Source of the DNA: DAISIK01 sp036822055
Lineage (GTDB): Bacteria; Verrucomicrobiota; Verrucomicrobiia; Opitutales; Puniceicoccaceae
Length of the DNA stretch: 58,567 nt
Reading direction: 5' to 3'
Assembly (NCBI GenBank): GCA_036822055.1
Contig: DAISIK010000014.1
Span: 1 to 58,567 of the forward strand
The position numbers and the translations under genes were made by a program. Shown here in pieces: positions 16,721 through 25,444 of the stretch; position 1 is the stretch's first letter; each line of letters opens with the position of its first letter. Under the pieces are notes generated by a model. That model saw only the letters and a program-made list of their open reading frames with translations. It made no database searches and was not told where the DNA came from.

Positions 16721-17262
16721 CAATCTTTTGAGCCAAGCCCAGGTGAAGCGATTTCCTGAAGAACGAAATCAAGGAGAGAGGGGAAGCCTGAATTCTGGTT
16801 TGAGGATGGCCTGGTTGGGGGCTGGATTTGAGCGACCCGAAGGCCAGCCGCTCGGCCACAGGCGAGGTCGGAGTCCCGATCTCCGATCATCCAGCTATTT
16901 TCAACCTGGATATGGTACCGTTGAATGGCTTCGAGAATGAACCTGGGGGAGGGTTTTCGGTAAACGGGCTTTTCTTCAGGAAGTTCTGGAGCAATACAAA
17001 TTTCGCAGAAGCCACTGGGCCCTGGCTGAAGGCCGAGACGTTTGGCGGTTTCGCGACAGCAGCGGATGGCCGATTGAAGGTTGAAGTATCCCCGGTTGAT
17101 GCCGCTTTGGTTCGTGAAGAGGAAAAGGAGGTAGCCTGCTTCTCTAGCGAGGGCGAGGGCCTGAGCGGCGCCGGGCAGGGGCACAATGAGATCGGGCTGG
17201 TGGAGGTAGGGAACATCGCGGATGAGGGTATCGTCGCGGTCGAGAAAGAGGGCTGGCGACAT
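16720..17262 (-). CDS. gmhB: D-glycero-beta-D-manno-heptose-1,7-bisphosphate 7-phosphatase-like HAD phosphatase
   Basis: GmhB removes the 7-phosphate during ADP-heptose synthesis for lipopolysaccharide. The 180-residue HAD protein has the nucleophile motif FLDRDDTLI (D8, D10), LFTNQSGINRGYF as motif II region, the lysine region YRKPSP, and the acidic motif GDRDSDL. Typical GmhB has a zinc loop with two Cys pairs. Here only the first pair is seen (CEIC, C86 and C89), and the usual second CxCRKP is VYRKP, so zinc binding may be lost. Its ATG overlaps the rfaE1 stop by one base, which supports the heptose role over histidinol phosphatase. Confidence 0.85.
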   Translation of the reverse strand: MSPALFLDRDDTLIRDVPYLHQPDLIVPLPGAAQALALAREAGYLLFLFTNQSGINRGYFNLQSAIRCCRETAKRLGLQPGPSGFCEICIAPELPEEKPVYRKPSPRFILEAIQRYHIQVENSWMIGDRDSDLACGRAAGLRVAQIQPPTRPSSNQNSGFPSLLDFVLQEIASPGLGSKD

Positions 17263-18293
17263 TAGCCGGGTTCAGAAGTTTGGTGTTCGCGGGCGAGTTC
17301 AAGAATTTCCTCGGGAGAGGCGGTAGCGGTTCCGATTTTCCCGACCACAACTCCGGCAGCGAGGTTCGCAAAGGGGATGGCCTCTTCGAGGCAAACGCCT
17401 GCCGCGAGGCAGGCAAGGAGGGAAGCTACCACGGTATCGCCAGCGCCCGAAACGTCGTAAACTTCGCGTGCAAAGGTGGGGAAGCTGGCTTTAATCACGC
17501 CCTCCCGACTGAGGAGCATTCCATCGGGGCCGAGGGTTACGACCAGATTGCGGGGAGCGTGCTGGGAGAAGATTTGGTGACAGATAAACTGGGGATCAAA
17601 CTGATTCCGGGAGAGGGGGGAGAGGCCAGCCAGTTCGAGGGACTCGGAGCGATTTGGAGTGATGAGGTCGAGACCGGGGACCGGGAGAAGGCGACTTGGT
17701 TTTGGGTCGTGGGCAATGGGAATGGAATGGCGGCGGGCAGCATCCCGGAGGCAAAGCGCGAGAGGGGTGGAAATGGAACCCTTGCCGTAGTCGGAGAGGA
17801 TGACCCCATCGACTTGGGAAAGGGAGGCGAGGAGAGACTGGATCGATTCGTGATGGTCGAGGCGATACATCTCGGGGTCTCCCTCCCGATCAATCCGGCA
17901 CAGTTGCTGGCTTTGGACAATGACACGGGTTTTCTCAATGGTGAGGGTTGGCGCAGCCTTTGGAAGGGTGAGGACCTCAACGCCCGCGGATTGAAGGATG
18001 GAGTGGAGGGTGGCTCCAGCGGCGTCTTCGCCGATGGACCCGGCGAGTATCGGTTGGACCCCGAGAGCCCCCAGATTGAGGGCTACGTTGGCAGCACCTC
18101 CGGCCGAGTAGGAATCCCGCTCCACACTGACGACCGGGACGGGAGCCTCCGGTGAAATGCGGCGCGCATCGCCCCAGATGTAATGGTCGAGCATCAGATC
18201 GCCAACCACGAGGATGCGAAGCCGGGCGAGGCTCTGGAAAAGCCCGGTTAAAAAATCTGATGAGGGCATGGAGGGGCCCGATGGGTCAGTCAT
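17262..18293 (-). CDS. rfaE1: D-glycero-beta-D-manno-heptose-7-phosphate kinase (RfaE domain I)
   Basis: This PfkB-type kinase phosphorylates heptose-7-phosphate at C1, giving the substrate of the neighbouring GmhB. The 343-residue protein has RILVVGDLMLDHYIWGDARR, ISPEAPVPVV, SAGGAANVALNLGALG and the C-terminal catalytic motif YDVSGAGDTVVAS. In E. coli the kinase is fused to a nucleotidyltransferase in HldE. Here the protein ends after the kinase, so the second half must be encoded elsewhere. It overlaps the upstream peptidase gene by four bases and gmhB by one, forming a tight operon. Confidence 0.93.
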   Translation of the reverse strand: MTDPSGPSMPSSDFLTGLFQSLARLRILVVGDLMLDHYIWGDARRISPEAPVPVVSVERDSYSAGGAANVALNLGALGVQPILAGSIGEDAAGATLHSILQSAGVEVLTLPKAAPTLTIEKTRVIVQSQQLCRIDREGDPEMYRLDHHESIQSLLASLSQVDGVILSDYGKGSISTPLALCLRDAARRHSIPIAHDPKPSRLLPVPGLDLITPNRSESLELAGLSPLSRNQFDPQFICHQIFSQHAPRNLVVTLGPDGMLLSREGVIKASFPTFAREVYDVSGAGDTVVASLLACLAAGVCLEEAIPFANLAAGVVVGKIGTATASPEEILELAREHQTSEPG

Positions 18294-19423
18294 GGTAGGA
18301 TCCAGCGATAGGGGTAGCGGGAGAGGAGTTCCGATCCCTCCGGTTTGAGCCAGACGACATCTTCGATGCGACAGGCGCCGAGGCCGGGATAGTAGAGACC
18401 GGGCTCGATGGTGACGACTGCATTAGCCGGTAGGCGGCAGGTGGAATGGCGGCTACCAAGGTTGGGGGCTTCGTGGATTTCAAGCCCGAGACCGTGGCCA
18501 AGACCGTGGATGAATCCCTCGTAGTGATTGTCGACCTTACCGCTGGTGTAGCCGGCCTCGGTAAAGAAATGGACGGTGTCATGGTAAAGCTTGTTGCCGA
18601 GGATTCCTGAACGCACCTTCTGGAGGGCGGCTTTTTGGGCATTGCGGACCGTGCCTACAAGGGCTGTCTGGCTGTCCGAAGGGGTGCCTTTAAGAAAGGT
18701 GCGGCTCATGTCCCCGAAGTATCCAGTTTTCAGGCACTGGGGGAAGACATCGACGATGATCAACTGATGTGCCCGGAGGGGACCGTGCCCTCGCTGGTGC
18801 GGATCGCAGGCCTGATCTCCGCCAGCGGCGATGGTGCCCTCAGCGCGGCCACCGGCGCTCAGGCAGGCGATTTCGATCTCACGGCGGAGGACCTCACTGG
18901 AAAGGCGTTTCCCCTGGTGGATGAGGTAGCCGTGGCTGATGGTTGCCTCACGGAGGATGGTTTCGGCACGTTTGAGGCCTTGGGCGGCGATATGGTTGGC
19001 CCGACGAATGGCGGTTGCCTCAACGGGAGTCTTACTGGCCCGGCCCGGAATAAACGGTGATTCGCCGACCTCGATCTGAAGGCCAAGCCCCTCGAGTTCC
19101 CGGGCCAGGCCAACGGGAAAAGAGGGAGGCACGGTAAAGGTAGGAAACCCGAGTTTATGGCCGAGGCAGGCGATGACTTTGGCGGGGTTGAGCGGGGCAT
19201 CCGGGAAAAGTTGCCTCACCTCCCCTTCCAGGCTGGAGAGTTCGATGACTTTGGTAAAACGGCTCTCCTTCTGGGCACGGCCATACTCGAGCGATGAGAC
19301 AACAGCGAGGCGCTCGTGGTCAAAGCCCATGGCAATGAAGGGATCTGGTGCTGAAAACCCACCGAAGTATCGCAGGTCGCCATCCTGATCGGGGCAACTG
19401 TAGAAAAGAATCGGGCGGCGCAT
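18290..19423 (-). CDS. Xaa-Pro aminopeptidase-like M24 metallopeptidase
   Basis: M24 peptidases of this type remove N-terminal residues before proline. The 377-residue protein has an N-terminal creatinase-like domain (RYFGGFSAPDPF) and the pita-bread catalytic domain. All five metal ligands are recognisable: Asp in IIVDVFPQ, Asp in GDMSRTFL, His in HGLGHGLGLEIHE, Glu in VTIEPGLYYPG and Glu in CRIEDVVWL. It is the first gene of the leftward operon with rfaE1 and gmhB, overlapping rfaE1 by four bases. The functional link with heptose synthesis is not obvious. Confidence 0.93.
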   Translation of the reverse strand: MRRPILFYSCPDQDGDLRYFGGFSAPDPFIAMGFDHERLAVVSSLEYGRAQKESRFTKVIELSSLEGEVRQLFPDAPLNPAKVIACLGHKLGFPTFTVPPSFPVGLARELEGLGLQIEVGESPFIPGRASKTPVEATAIRRANHIAAQGLKRAETILREATISHGYLIHQGKRLSSEVLRREIEIACLSAGGRAEGTIAAGGDQACDPHQRGHGPLRAHQLIIVDVFPQCLKTGYFGDMSRTFLKGTPSDSQTALVGTVRNAQKAALQKVRSGILGNKLYHDTVHFFTEAGYTSGKVDNHYEGFIHGLGHGLGLEIHEAPNLGSRHSTCRLPANAVVTIEPGLYYPGLGACRIEDVVWLKPEGSELLSRYPYRWILP

Positions 19424-19465
19424 GAGGATTGATCGGGAGGATGGAAGAGGGTAGGGGTTTTGGCA

Positions 19466-20020
19466 ATGAAAGTGTTTGAAAGCAGGAGATTGAAGGGAGA
19501 ACGACGAGACGGATCGAGAAACCGTCAGGCTTGGATCTGGTTGCTCATGGCGTCCCTTTTCTGGGGATGTTCGCCCTCTGAAAAATCAAGGGTCCCAGAC
19601 GATTTTGACAGTTGGTACGAGCTTCGAGTGGGCTCGGCGGTGGTAACCGTTCAGGTTGCTCTGAGGGCATCAGAAATGGCGGTGGGATTGATGGGGCGGG
19701 AGAGTTTACCGGCGGGAAGTGGGATGCTTTTTCTCTACCCCGAGCCACGGGAGATGTCGTTCTGGATGAGGAATACCCCTCTGCCTCTGGACATCGCCTT
19801 TATCGATCAGGGTGGGGTGTTGCAGGAGATTCGTCGGATGTATCCTTATGATGAAACACCGGTTCGGTCGGCTTCGAAGGCATTGATCGGAGCACTGGAA
19901 ATGGAGCGCGGGGAAATGGAGCGATTAGGAATCCGGAGCGGATCGAAGGTCGACGCTGAAGGATTGCGCGAAATTCTTGAACGGCGCGGGGTAAACGCGG
20001 ATTTGTACCTTTTCCCTTGA
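19466..20020 (+). CDS. DUF192-family lipoprotein
   Basis: DUF192 proteins are small envelope or secreted proteins of unknown biochemical role. From ATG 19466 the product has 184 residues. A basic N-terminus is followed by a lipoprotein signal, IWLLMASLFWGC, with lipid Cys near residue 35. The DUF192 core follows: ASEMAVGLMGRESLPAGSGM, LFLYPEPREMSFWMRNTPLP, LDIAFID, IRRMYPYDETPVRS and ALEMERGEMERLGI, all matching the family order. A purine-rich stretch (GAGGGTAGGGG) lies about 10 bases before this ATG, which favours it over the TTG two codons upstream. It is divergent from the peptidase operon. Confidence 0.92.
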   Translation: MKVFESRRLKGERRDGSRNRQAWIWLLMASLFWGCSPSEKSRVPDDFDSWYELRVGSAVVTVQVALRASEMAVGLMGRESLPAGSGMLFLYPEPREMSFWMRNTPLPLDIAFIDQGGVLQEIRRMYPYDETPVRSASKALIGALEMERGEMERLGIRSGSKVDAEGLREILERRGVNADLYLFP

Positions 20021-20073
20021 TACAAAAAGCATCGGCAAGCCATGATCGAGGTTTGTAAGGTTAAGGGAATTTG

Positions 20074-20637
20074 ATGGAGGAAATCAGAGAGAATTCACGA
20101 GAGAGCTGGTACGTGCTGAAGACCCAGCCGAAGCGGGAACATTTGGCAGCAAGGCAAATCCGGGACCGAGTGGGAATTGAGGTTTTCGCGCCGCGAGTGA
20201 GCTACTCGAAAAAGACCGTTCGGGGGAAACGCAAGTTTACGGAAGCCCTCTTTCCGGGCTATATTTTCTGTCGGTGTGAAATCGAGGTTGAGATGAGGTT
20301 TTTGATGTCGATCCAGGGGGTCCAGGGCTTGGTTCGTTATGGAGGTGATATCCCTTCGATCCGGGACGAGGTGGTTGAGCTTTTGCGAGAGCAGGTGCCG
20401 GAGGAGGAGTACGAGCGTCCGGATCCAGTGATTGAAGTGGGGCAACGCGTCTTGGTGGTCGAAGGACCTTTGAAAAACCTGCAAGCGGTGGTTAGCGAGG
20501 TGATGGCGGCGGGAGAGAGAATTAAAATACTCCTCGATTTTCTCGGTCACGAACGGGAGATCGCGGTGCCCAGGGAGGGCGTGGTGCTCGAAGATTTTGA
20601 ACCCAAAGACATTTTTAGGAAAACGAGAGATGAATGA
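20074..20637 (+). CDS. NusG-like transcription antiterminator (RfaH/UpxY type)
   Basis: Specialised NusG paralogues bind paused RNA polymerase and let it read through long envelope or polysaccharide operons. The 187-residue product opens its NGN domain with WYVLKTQPKREHLAARQI, includes EVFAPRVSY and RKFTEALFPGYIFCRCE, and ends with a KOW segment (VGQRVLVVEGPLKNLQAVV). It is not next to secE or ribosomal genes as housekeeping nusG would be, so I read it as a paralogue. ATG 20074 is preceded by TTG 20071. It overlaps the rhodanese gene by eight bases. Its target operon is unknown; exopolysaccharide genes elsewhere in this genome are plausible targets. Confidence 0.87.
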   Translation: MEEIRENSRESWYVLKTQPKREHLAARQIRDRVGIEVFAPRVSYSKKTVRGKRKFTEALFPGYIFCRCEIEVEMRFLMSIQGVQGLVRYGGDIPSIRDEVVELLREQVPEEEYERPDPVIEVGQRVLVVEGPLKNLQAVVSEVMAAGERIKILLDFLGHEREIAVPREGVVLEDFEPKDIFRKTRDE

Positions 20638-20956
20638 TTGGCCGCAGGAAATTTCTGGTGAGGAGGTGGCACCGCTGTTGGCGGAAGGGGCAATTCAGCT
20701 GATCGACTGCCGTGAGGAAGACGAATGGGCGATCTGTCGGATCGACGGTTCGATTCTGATCCCGATGGACTCGGTCCCGGATCGTTTGGAGGAAATCTCC
20801 CGGGAAATACCGGTGGTCGTGCATTGTCACCATGGGATGCGAAGTGCGAGGGTTTGCAACTACCTTCGCCAGCGGGGTTATGGCAAGGTGGCCAATCTGA
20901 GGGGTGGGATCGATGCCTGGAGCCGCGAGGTTGACCCGAGCGTAAGACGCTACTAG
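20630..20956 (+). CDS. Single-domain rhodanese-like protein
   Basis: Rhodaneses carry sulfane sulfur on a catalytic Cys. The 108-residue protein covers one domain: QLIDCREEDEWAICRIDGSI, then the active loop VVVHCHHGMRSARV with the catalytic Cys, then YGKVANLRGGIDAWS. The ATG at 20630 overlaps the end of the NusG-like gene, implying coupled translation. The pairing of an elongation factor and a sulfurtransferase is not explained by known function. The active loop is six residues, typical of sulfur rather than phosphate substrates. Confidence 0.93.
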   Translation: MNDWPQEISGEEVAPLLAEGAIQLIDCREEDEWAICRIDGSILIPMDSVPDRLEEISREIPVVVHCHHGMRSARVCNYLRQRGYGKVANLRGGIDAWSREVDPSVRRY

Positions 20957-21006
20957 CAGCTCGCGAGAGCAAGCACCCAAGGTGGATAAGCCAAGCCAAT
21001 ACTATT

Positions 21007-21025
21007 GATAATAAGATTTGATCTC
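21007..21025 (+). promoter_or_regulatory. Fur-box-like sequence upstream of the TonB receptor
   Basis: GATAATAAGATTTGATCTC matches the 19-base Fur consensus at about 12 positions, with a perfect first GATAAT. It lies some 45 bases before the start of a FecA-like receptor, where an iron-dependent repressor would be expected. The match is partial and the region is AT-rich, so chance is a real alternative. Confidence 0.3.
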
Positions 21026-21068
21026 ATAAATCCTTAACAGGCCCATTTTCCTTAAGGATGCTTTGAGA

Positions 21069-23322
21069 ATGCAAATCAGTCTCAGTATTAAAAACGCGCT
21101 CTTTTTGGGAGCCTCGGTCGGTTTATCAGTGGAAGTGTTTGGGAGTTCACTTCCCGACAGAAGCGGGCCGAAAGATGAGGATCTTTTCCTACCCGCTACC
21201 GCAGTGGTCGGCTCGACGCAGAGGGCCTTCGAAACTCCGGGGGCTGCTGCTATCGCTTTTGCGGAGGACTACACCCAATTGGGGTATGCTGACATTAACC
21301 AGGTTATGCGAACGATCCCGGGAGTTTACGTTCGGGCGGAAGATGGCTACGGGCTGTTTCCCAATCTGAGTCTTCGGGGGGTGGATACCAACCGCAACTC
21401 AAAGATCACGGTGATGGAGGATGGAATTTTGGCGGCACCTGCAGCCTACTCGGCTCCGGCAGCCTATTATTCACCGGTCACCGGAAGGATGTCGGCGATC
21501 GAGGTCTTGAAAGGTTCAAGTCAGATCGGCTACGGACCTCATACGACAGGAGGGGTGGTCAACTACCTCTCGACGCCGATCCCGAATGAGCGGAAGGCCT
21601 ATCTGAAGTCCTCCTACGGCACCGATAGCGACATTCGGCTACACGGTTGGGTTGGCGGACAGGAGACCCTTTCCGGGGGAGTCTTTGGGTACCTGGTCGA
21701 AGGATGGCGCCGCTCAGTCGATGGTTTTAAAACGATCATTGGATCGCCGGGCTTTGGAGGCAGTGATGAGACTGGATTCGTGCAGAATGATGTAAATCTG
21801 AAGTTTTCTTTCGAGCCAAATTGGGAAACCCGGCACCGTTTTGAGCTCAATCTTGGATACACAGATCTGGATGCTGACGAGGGATATTTGGGGCTTTCGA
21901 ATGAGGATTTTGCCCGTGACCCTTACCAGCGATACCCCGCCAGTCGCTTTGATAATATGACAAATTCTCAGGAACGTTTGGTTCTTCGCCATGAGGTAGC
22001 GCTTGGAGTTGACTCTCGATTGTCGACGGCGGCCTACTATACCACCTTTGAGCGGAACTGGTATAAGCTCCAATCGGTAAACGGTAACAACCTGTCCTCG
22101 GCCTTGTTCAACGGCACCGACGACTACTTTACCCTTCGCGGGCAGCGGGCTGGGGAGTTCGTCGTGAGAGCGAACAATCGCTACTATTACCAGTACGGGG
22201 TCCAAACTCGGCTTGATAAAATCTGGGAAACTGAAACCGTGCTGCACCAGCTAGAGGCCGGTCTGCGGGTGCACTCGGATCGGGTGCGGCGGTTTCAAAG
22301 AGATGATCTCTTCCTCCAGGACGGCGGCGGAGCAATAATCGGAAACGAGGTTGGCCAACCGGGCGGAGCTGGAGATCGAGCCCAGGAGGCGACGGCGATT
22401 GCGTTTCACGTTCGGGATCGGATGGAAATTGGGAAATTGGCGGTCATTCCCGGTTTCCGGTTTGAAACCATCGACTACTCTTTTGAAGAGTTCAGTCGGC
22501 CCGAGTCGGGATCCGACCGGCTGAATGTGTTCGCTCCGGGGATCGGAATCGAGTATCAAGCTAACCCTGAGTGGATGCTTTTTGGAGGTTACTACCAAGG
22601 CTACTCGGTTCCGGGTCCCCGGGCCTTTGTCCGCAGTGGGATCGAAGAGGAGCGGAGTGATGGCTTCGAGGTTGGCGTCCGCCACCAACAGGAGGACTGG
22701 TTACGCGCTGAGTTGATTGGCTTCCTCACTTTGTTCAGGGATTTAATCGCCAAGGAGAACATTGGTGGCGTTGGACTCGGAGATGCGGAAAATGTGGGGG
22801 ATGCCTACTCCGGGGGGCGTCGAGGCTCTTCTGGAGTATGATCCGGCAAGACAAATGAAGGCGGCGTATCGGGTGCCCGTTCGGTTGGCCTTTACTTGGA
22901 CCGAGGCCAAGATCGACGGATCGGCGACCAGTGATGATGCGGAATCGATTTTTGCCGGAGCGCGGGACGGCAACCGGATCCCCTACATTCCGGAGTTTCA
23001 ATTTCGTGGTTCAATCGGCTTTGAAGTTGGCGGCTTTACCAGTGTAGTGGCTCTCAACTGGACGGATTCCGTATTTACCTCTGCTTCGAACAGCTCGGAG
23101 AATATCAATCCGATCACTGGTAAGGCAGACGCCCGTTTTGGGAAGCTCGACTCCTTCACGACGGTGGATGTGGGGCTGGGCTACCAGGTCAATGAGGTTG
23201 TCCGCCTCTTTGGATTCGCGAACAACGTCTTTGACGAAGAGTATGCGACATCCCGCCTTCCGCACGGGTTGCGTCCGGGGGCACCTCGGTCTGTTGGCGC
23301 CGGTGTTGAAATTCTGTGGTAA
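21069..23322 (+). pseudogene. TonB-dependent receptor (FecA-like), interrupted by a frameshift in a G6 tract
   Basis: Outer-membrane receptors of this type import iron chelates or other ligands with TonB energy. The reading frame starts at ATG 21069 with a signal sequence, then a plug domain (QVMRTIPGVYVRAEDGYG, SLRGVDTNRNSKITVMEDGI, GSSQIGYGPHTTGGVVNYLS) and a beta-barrel. It breaks near 22812-22817: the first frame ends at 22841, while the rest of the barrel continues in another frame from GGVEALLEYDPAR to the typical end LFGFANNVFDEEYATSR...GAGVEILW at 23322. With five G instead of six, the frames join into an unbroken protein of about 750 residues. Everything else looks intact, so an assembly error is the likelier cause. 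A strong terminator follows. Confidence 0.88.
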
Positions 23323-23375
23323 GCAGGGAGTAGCAGGATTCTCAGGCAGCTAGGTAAACGGAGCTGCTCGCCCGG

Positions 23376-23419
23376 GGCTCATGTATCCATTTATCGGATA
23401 CACGAGCCTTGGTTTTTTT
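23376..23419 (+). terminator. Rho-independent terminator of the TonB receptor gene
   Basis: A 13-base stem (GGCTCATGTATCC with GGATACACGAGCC, one mismatched pair) and a 7-base loop are followed by TTGGTTTTTTT. It is 53 bases after the receptor stop. Confidence 0.85.
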
Positions 23420-23547
23420 GCACTGGGTCGGTGAAGCTTGGGCAAGAGCTTGGGCTTTTACTTCTCAGCGGAATCGTGGGGACCGGACCCAAACACACCG
23501 GAACGGTTTCCGGTCCTTGAGCTCAGTTGATATTTCACCATCCCAGA

Positions 23548-24513
23548 CTAAGGAGAAGGCTGCAGGAGCTTCTGGTTAAGCTGGCTGGCAATGCCCCAGC
23601 GAAGGTTGTAGCTGGAGTGGAGAATTGACTGGCAAGAGGCGGTCCTGGTTACGGCCTGGATGATGTCGAGGGCGATGGGAATGATGTCGGCTCGGGCGGG
23701 GGGAAGCCCAGGGTAGGTTACCCTCCGATCAAGGGGGATGGCGTGGAGCTCATTGGCGAGTTTTGAAAGGTCGGAGAGGGCCAGCTCGGGTGAGCTGGAG
23801 CCGAAAGGAATCTTCGATTTGGCGGCTAAAATGGCTCGGGATATGGTGAAAGCTCCGCCGGTACCCACGAGGGTGGGAGCCTCCAGCAGCTTCCGGTGAA
23901 TTTCATTGGAGGCAAGGTTTTGGGAGACATAATCCTGAATGTTTTGACGGGTTGAAGGTGCGAAGACCCCATTCGGGAGGGGTGGGAAGAGGCGCAGGAG
24001 ACGAACTGCTCCGAGATCCAAACTGGCAAACTGAATCGATGGAGATGCGTCAGGATGGCGGAACACGATCTCCAGGCTACCCCCTCCGAGGTCGAGGGCG
24101 GTAAACGCCTTGATGCGTTGCAGCTCGGGATCACAGGCGAGCCCAGCGGCGATTGCCTGAGCCTCCTGGAGGCCAGAAAGAACTTCAACGGGATGACCTA
24201 TGGTATTGAGGACGGCCTGACCGAAAAGATGACGATTTTCCGCGTCGCGGAGGGCACTGGTGCCCACGATTCTGACGGGGCCCGCAGGAATAACCTCACG
24301 GGCGCGGGAGAAGAGGGTTTGGACTGCTTCGACTGCTCTCTCAATCGCCTCGGGGTGGAGCCGGGGAGGTTGATCGGTCATACCCTGGCTGATACGAACC
24401 TCAATTGTCTGCTGGAAAGGAGCCGTAGCGACCGGATGGGACGGCAGCGCGAGTGTTTTGATCGAGTTGCTGCCGACGTCGATGACGATACTGCCTTTGG
24501 CTGGCTCAATCAT
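23548..24513 (-). CDS. Ppx/GppA-family exopolyphosphatase
   Basis: Ppx/GppA proteins hydrolyse polyphosphate or pppGpp and share the actin-like ATPase fold. The 321-residue product starts with MIEPAKGSIVIDVGSNSIK, the phosphate-1 loop. It continues with VRIVGTSALRDAENR, a region EVLSGLQEAQAIAAGL, the phosphate-2 motif ALDLGGGSLEIVF and LVGTGGAFTISRAI. The protein is short and lacks the C-terminal HD-like domain of long Ppx enzymes. ATG 24513 overlaps the rsmI stop by eight bases; a longer upstream frame is inside rsmI. Whether it prefers polyP or pppGpp cannot be read from the sequence. Confidence 0.92.
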   Translation of the reverse strand: MIEPAKGSIVIDVGSNSIKTLALPSHPVATAPFQQTIEVRISQGMTDQPPRLHPEAIERAVEAVQTLFSRAREVIPAGPVRIVGTSALRDAENRHLFGQAVLNTIGHPVEVLSGLQEAQAIAAGLACDPELQRIKAFTALDLGGGSLEIVFRHPDASPSIQFASLDLGAVRLLRLFPPLPNGVFAPSTRQNIQDYVSQNLASNEIHRKLLEAPTLVGTGGAFTISRAILAAKSKIPFGSSSPELALSDLSKLANELHAIPLDRRVTYPGLPPARADIIPIALDIIQAVTRTASCQSILHSSYNLRWGIASQLNQKLLQPSP

Positions 24514-25246
24514 TGAATGAGGATTGGTTGGAGAGGGGGCCAAATCCCGACGGGGCAATCAGAACGACAAACTCCCCTTTAACGGAGGACTGCTGGAAAT
24601 ACTTGAGCACCTCCGCTGCGGTCCCTTCCTTAAAGGTCTCAAATTTTTTGGTTAGTTCGCGAACCACGGCGACCCGGCGGTCGGGCTCGAGCCACTGGCA
24701 GAGTTCTTCGAGCAGGCGAAGAATCCGATGGGTTGATTCGTAGAAGATGGTGGTTTGGTCCAGTTCGAGGTGAATCTCAAGGAGTGAACGGCGGCGCCCG
24801 GCTTTGACGGGGAGAAATCCAAGAAAGGAAAAGGCGTGGGAGGGCAGACCGGAGACAGAAAGGGCGCTGATGAGTGCGGTGGCACCTGGGATGGAAAAGA
24901 CCGGGGCGCCAAGATTGCGGCAGGTCCGGACAAGGCGGAAGCCGGGATCGGAGATGAGGGGGGTGCCAGCATCCGAGACGAGGGCGAGCCGCTCGCCCTC
25001 GGCGACTGCTTGGGCAAGAGAGGGGGCAAGGCGCTGCTCGTTTTCGTCCCGGTAGGAGACCAAAGGCTTGCTGATCCCGAGGTGGGCGAGGAGCTTACCG
25101 GTTACCCGGGTGTCTTCGCAGGCGACGCGATCAACTGCTTGGAGAATCTCGATCGCCCGGAGGGTGATGTCTCCAAGATTTCCGATCGGAGTGGAGACTA
25201 AATAGAGTCCGGCGGGAAGGCTGGCTGTGCCCTCGGGTGGGGCCAT
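24506..25246 (-). CDS. rsmI: 16S rRNA (cytidine-1402-2'-O)-methyltransferase
   Basis: RsmI methylates the ribose of C1402 in the 16S rRNA decoding centre using SAM. The 246-residue product has the tetrapyrrole-methylase-type fold with LYLVSTPIGNLGDITLRA, RVACEDTRVTGKLLAHLGI, LVSDAGTPLISDPG, the SAM loop SIPGATALISALSVSGLPS, FLGFLPVKAGRR and YESTHRIL. All are standard RsmI signatures. ATG 25246 is preferred; an in-frame GTG lies two codons upstream. It is coupled to the ppx/gppA gene by an eight-base overlap. A tiny lipoprotein gene lies just upstream on the same strand. Confidence 0.96.
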   Translation of the reverse strand: MAPPEGTASLPAGLYLVSTPIGNLGDITLRAIEILQAVDRVACEDTRVTGKLLAHLGISKPLVSYRDENEQRLAPSLAQAVAEGERLALVSDAGTPLISDPGFRLVRTCRNLGAPVFSIPGATALISALSVSGLPSHAFSFLGFLPVKAGRRRSLLEIHLELDQTTIFYESTHRILRLLEELCQWLEPDRRVAVVRELTKKFETFKEGTAAEVLKYFQQSSVKGEFVVLIAPSGFGPLSNQSSFND

Positions 25247-25260
25247 TTCCACAGCAGAGG

Positions 25261-25416
25261 CTAGAATCCAGCCCCGCGACTAAAGCCCGGGGCGGTTCCT
25301 TCCCAAGAAGCCGGACGGGACCACGGGAGAGTGGACTCGTCCTCGTCCTTGGTGGCGCAGCCTCCGAAGATGCTTCCGATGGCGATGGCCGAAAGGAGAA
25401 TGATCAATGTCTTCAA
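25261..25416 (-). CDS. Very small lipoprotein with WSRPASWEG motif
   Basis: A 51-residue product if translation begins at TTG 25416. It has a lysine, a hydrophobic core (TLIILLSAIAIGSIFGGC) with a lipobox and lipid Cys at residue 20, then a mature peptide of only 32 residues containing ATKDEDESTLPWSRPASWEG and a glycine-rich end. I believe short lipoproteins with a PW-(S/N)-RP-x-(S/D)-WEG motif occur widely in Verrucomicrobiota, but I cannot check this here. The frame is open further upstream without a better start, and no clear ribosome-binding site is seen, so the start is uncertain. It sits between the coiled-coil gene and rsmI on the same strand. Confidence 0.7.
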   Translation of the reverse strand: MKTLIILLSAIAIGSIFGGCATKDEDESTLPWSRPASWEGTAPGFSRGAGF

Positions 25417-25444
25417 GGAAGTGGAAGTGAGGAGAGTCCGGCGA

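Noticed and set aside
17280..18155. Long plus-strand open frame of 291 codons
   Set aside because: It lies exactly opposite rfaE1, which has full PfkB motifs; the plus-strand product has no family pattern.
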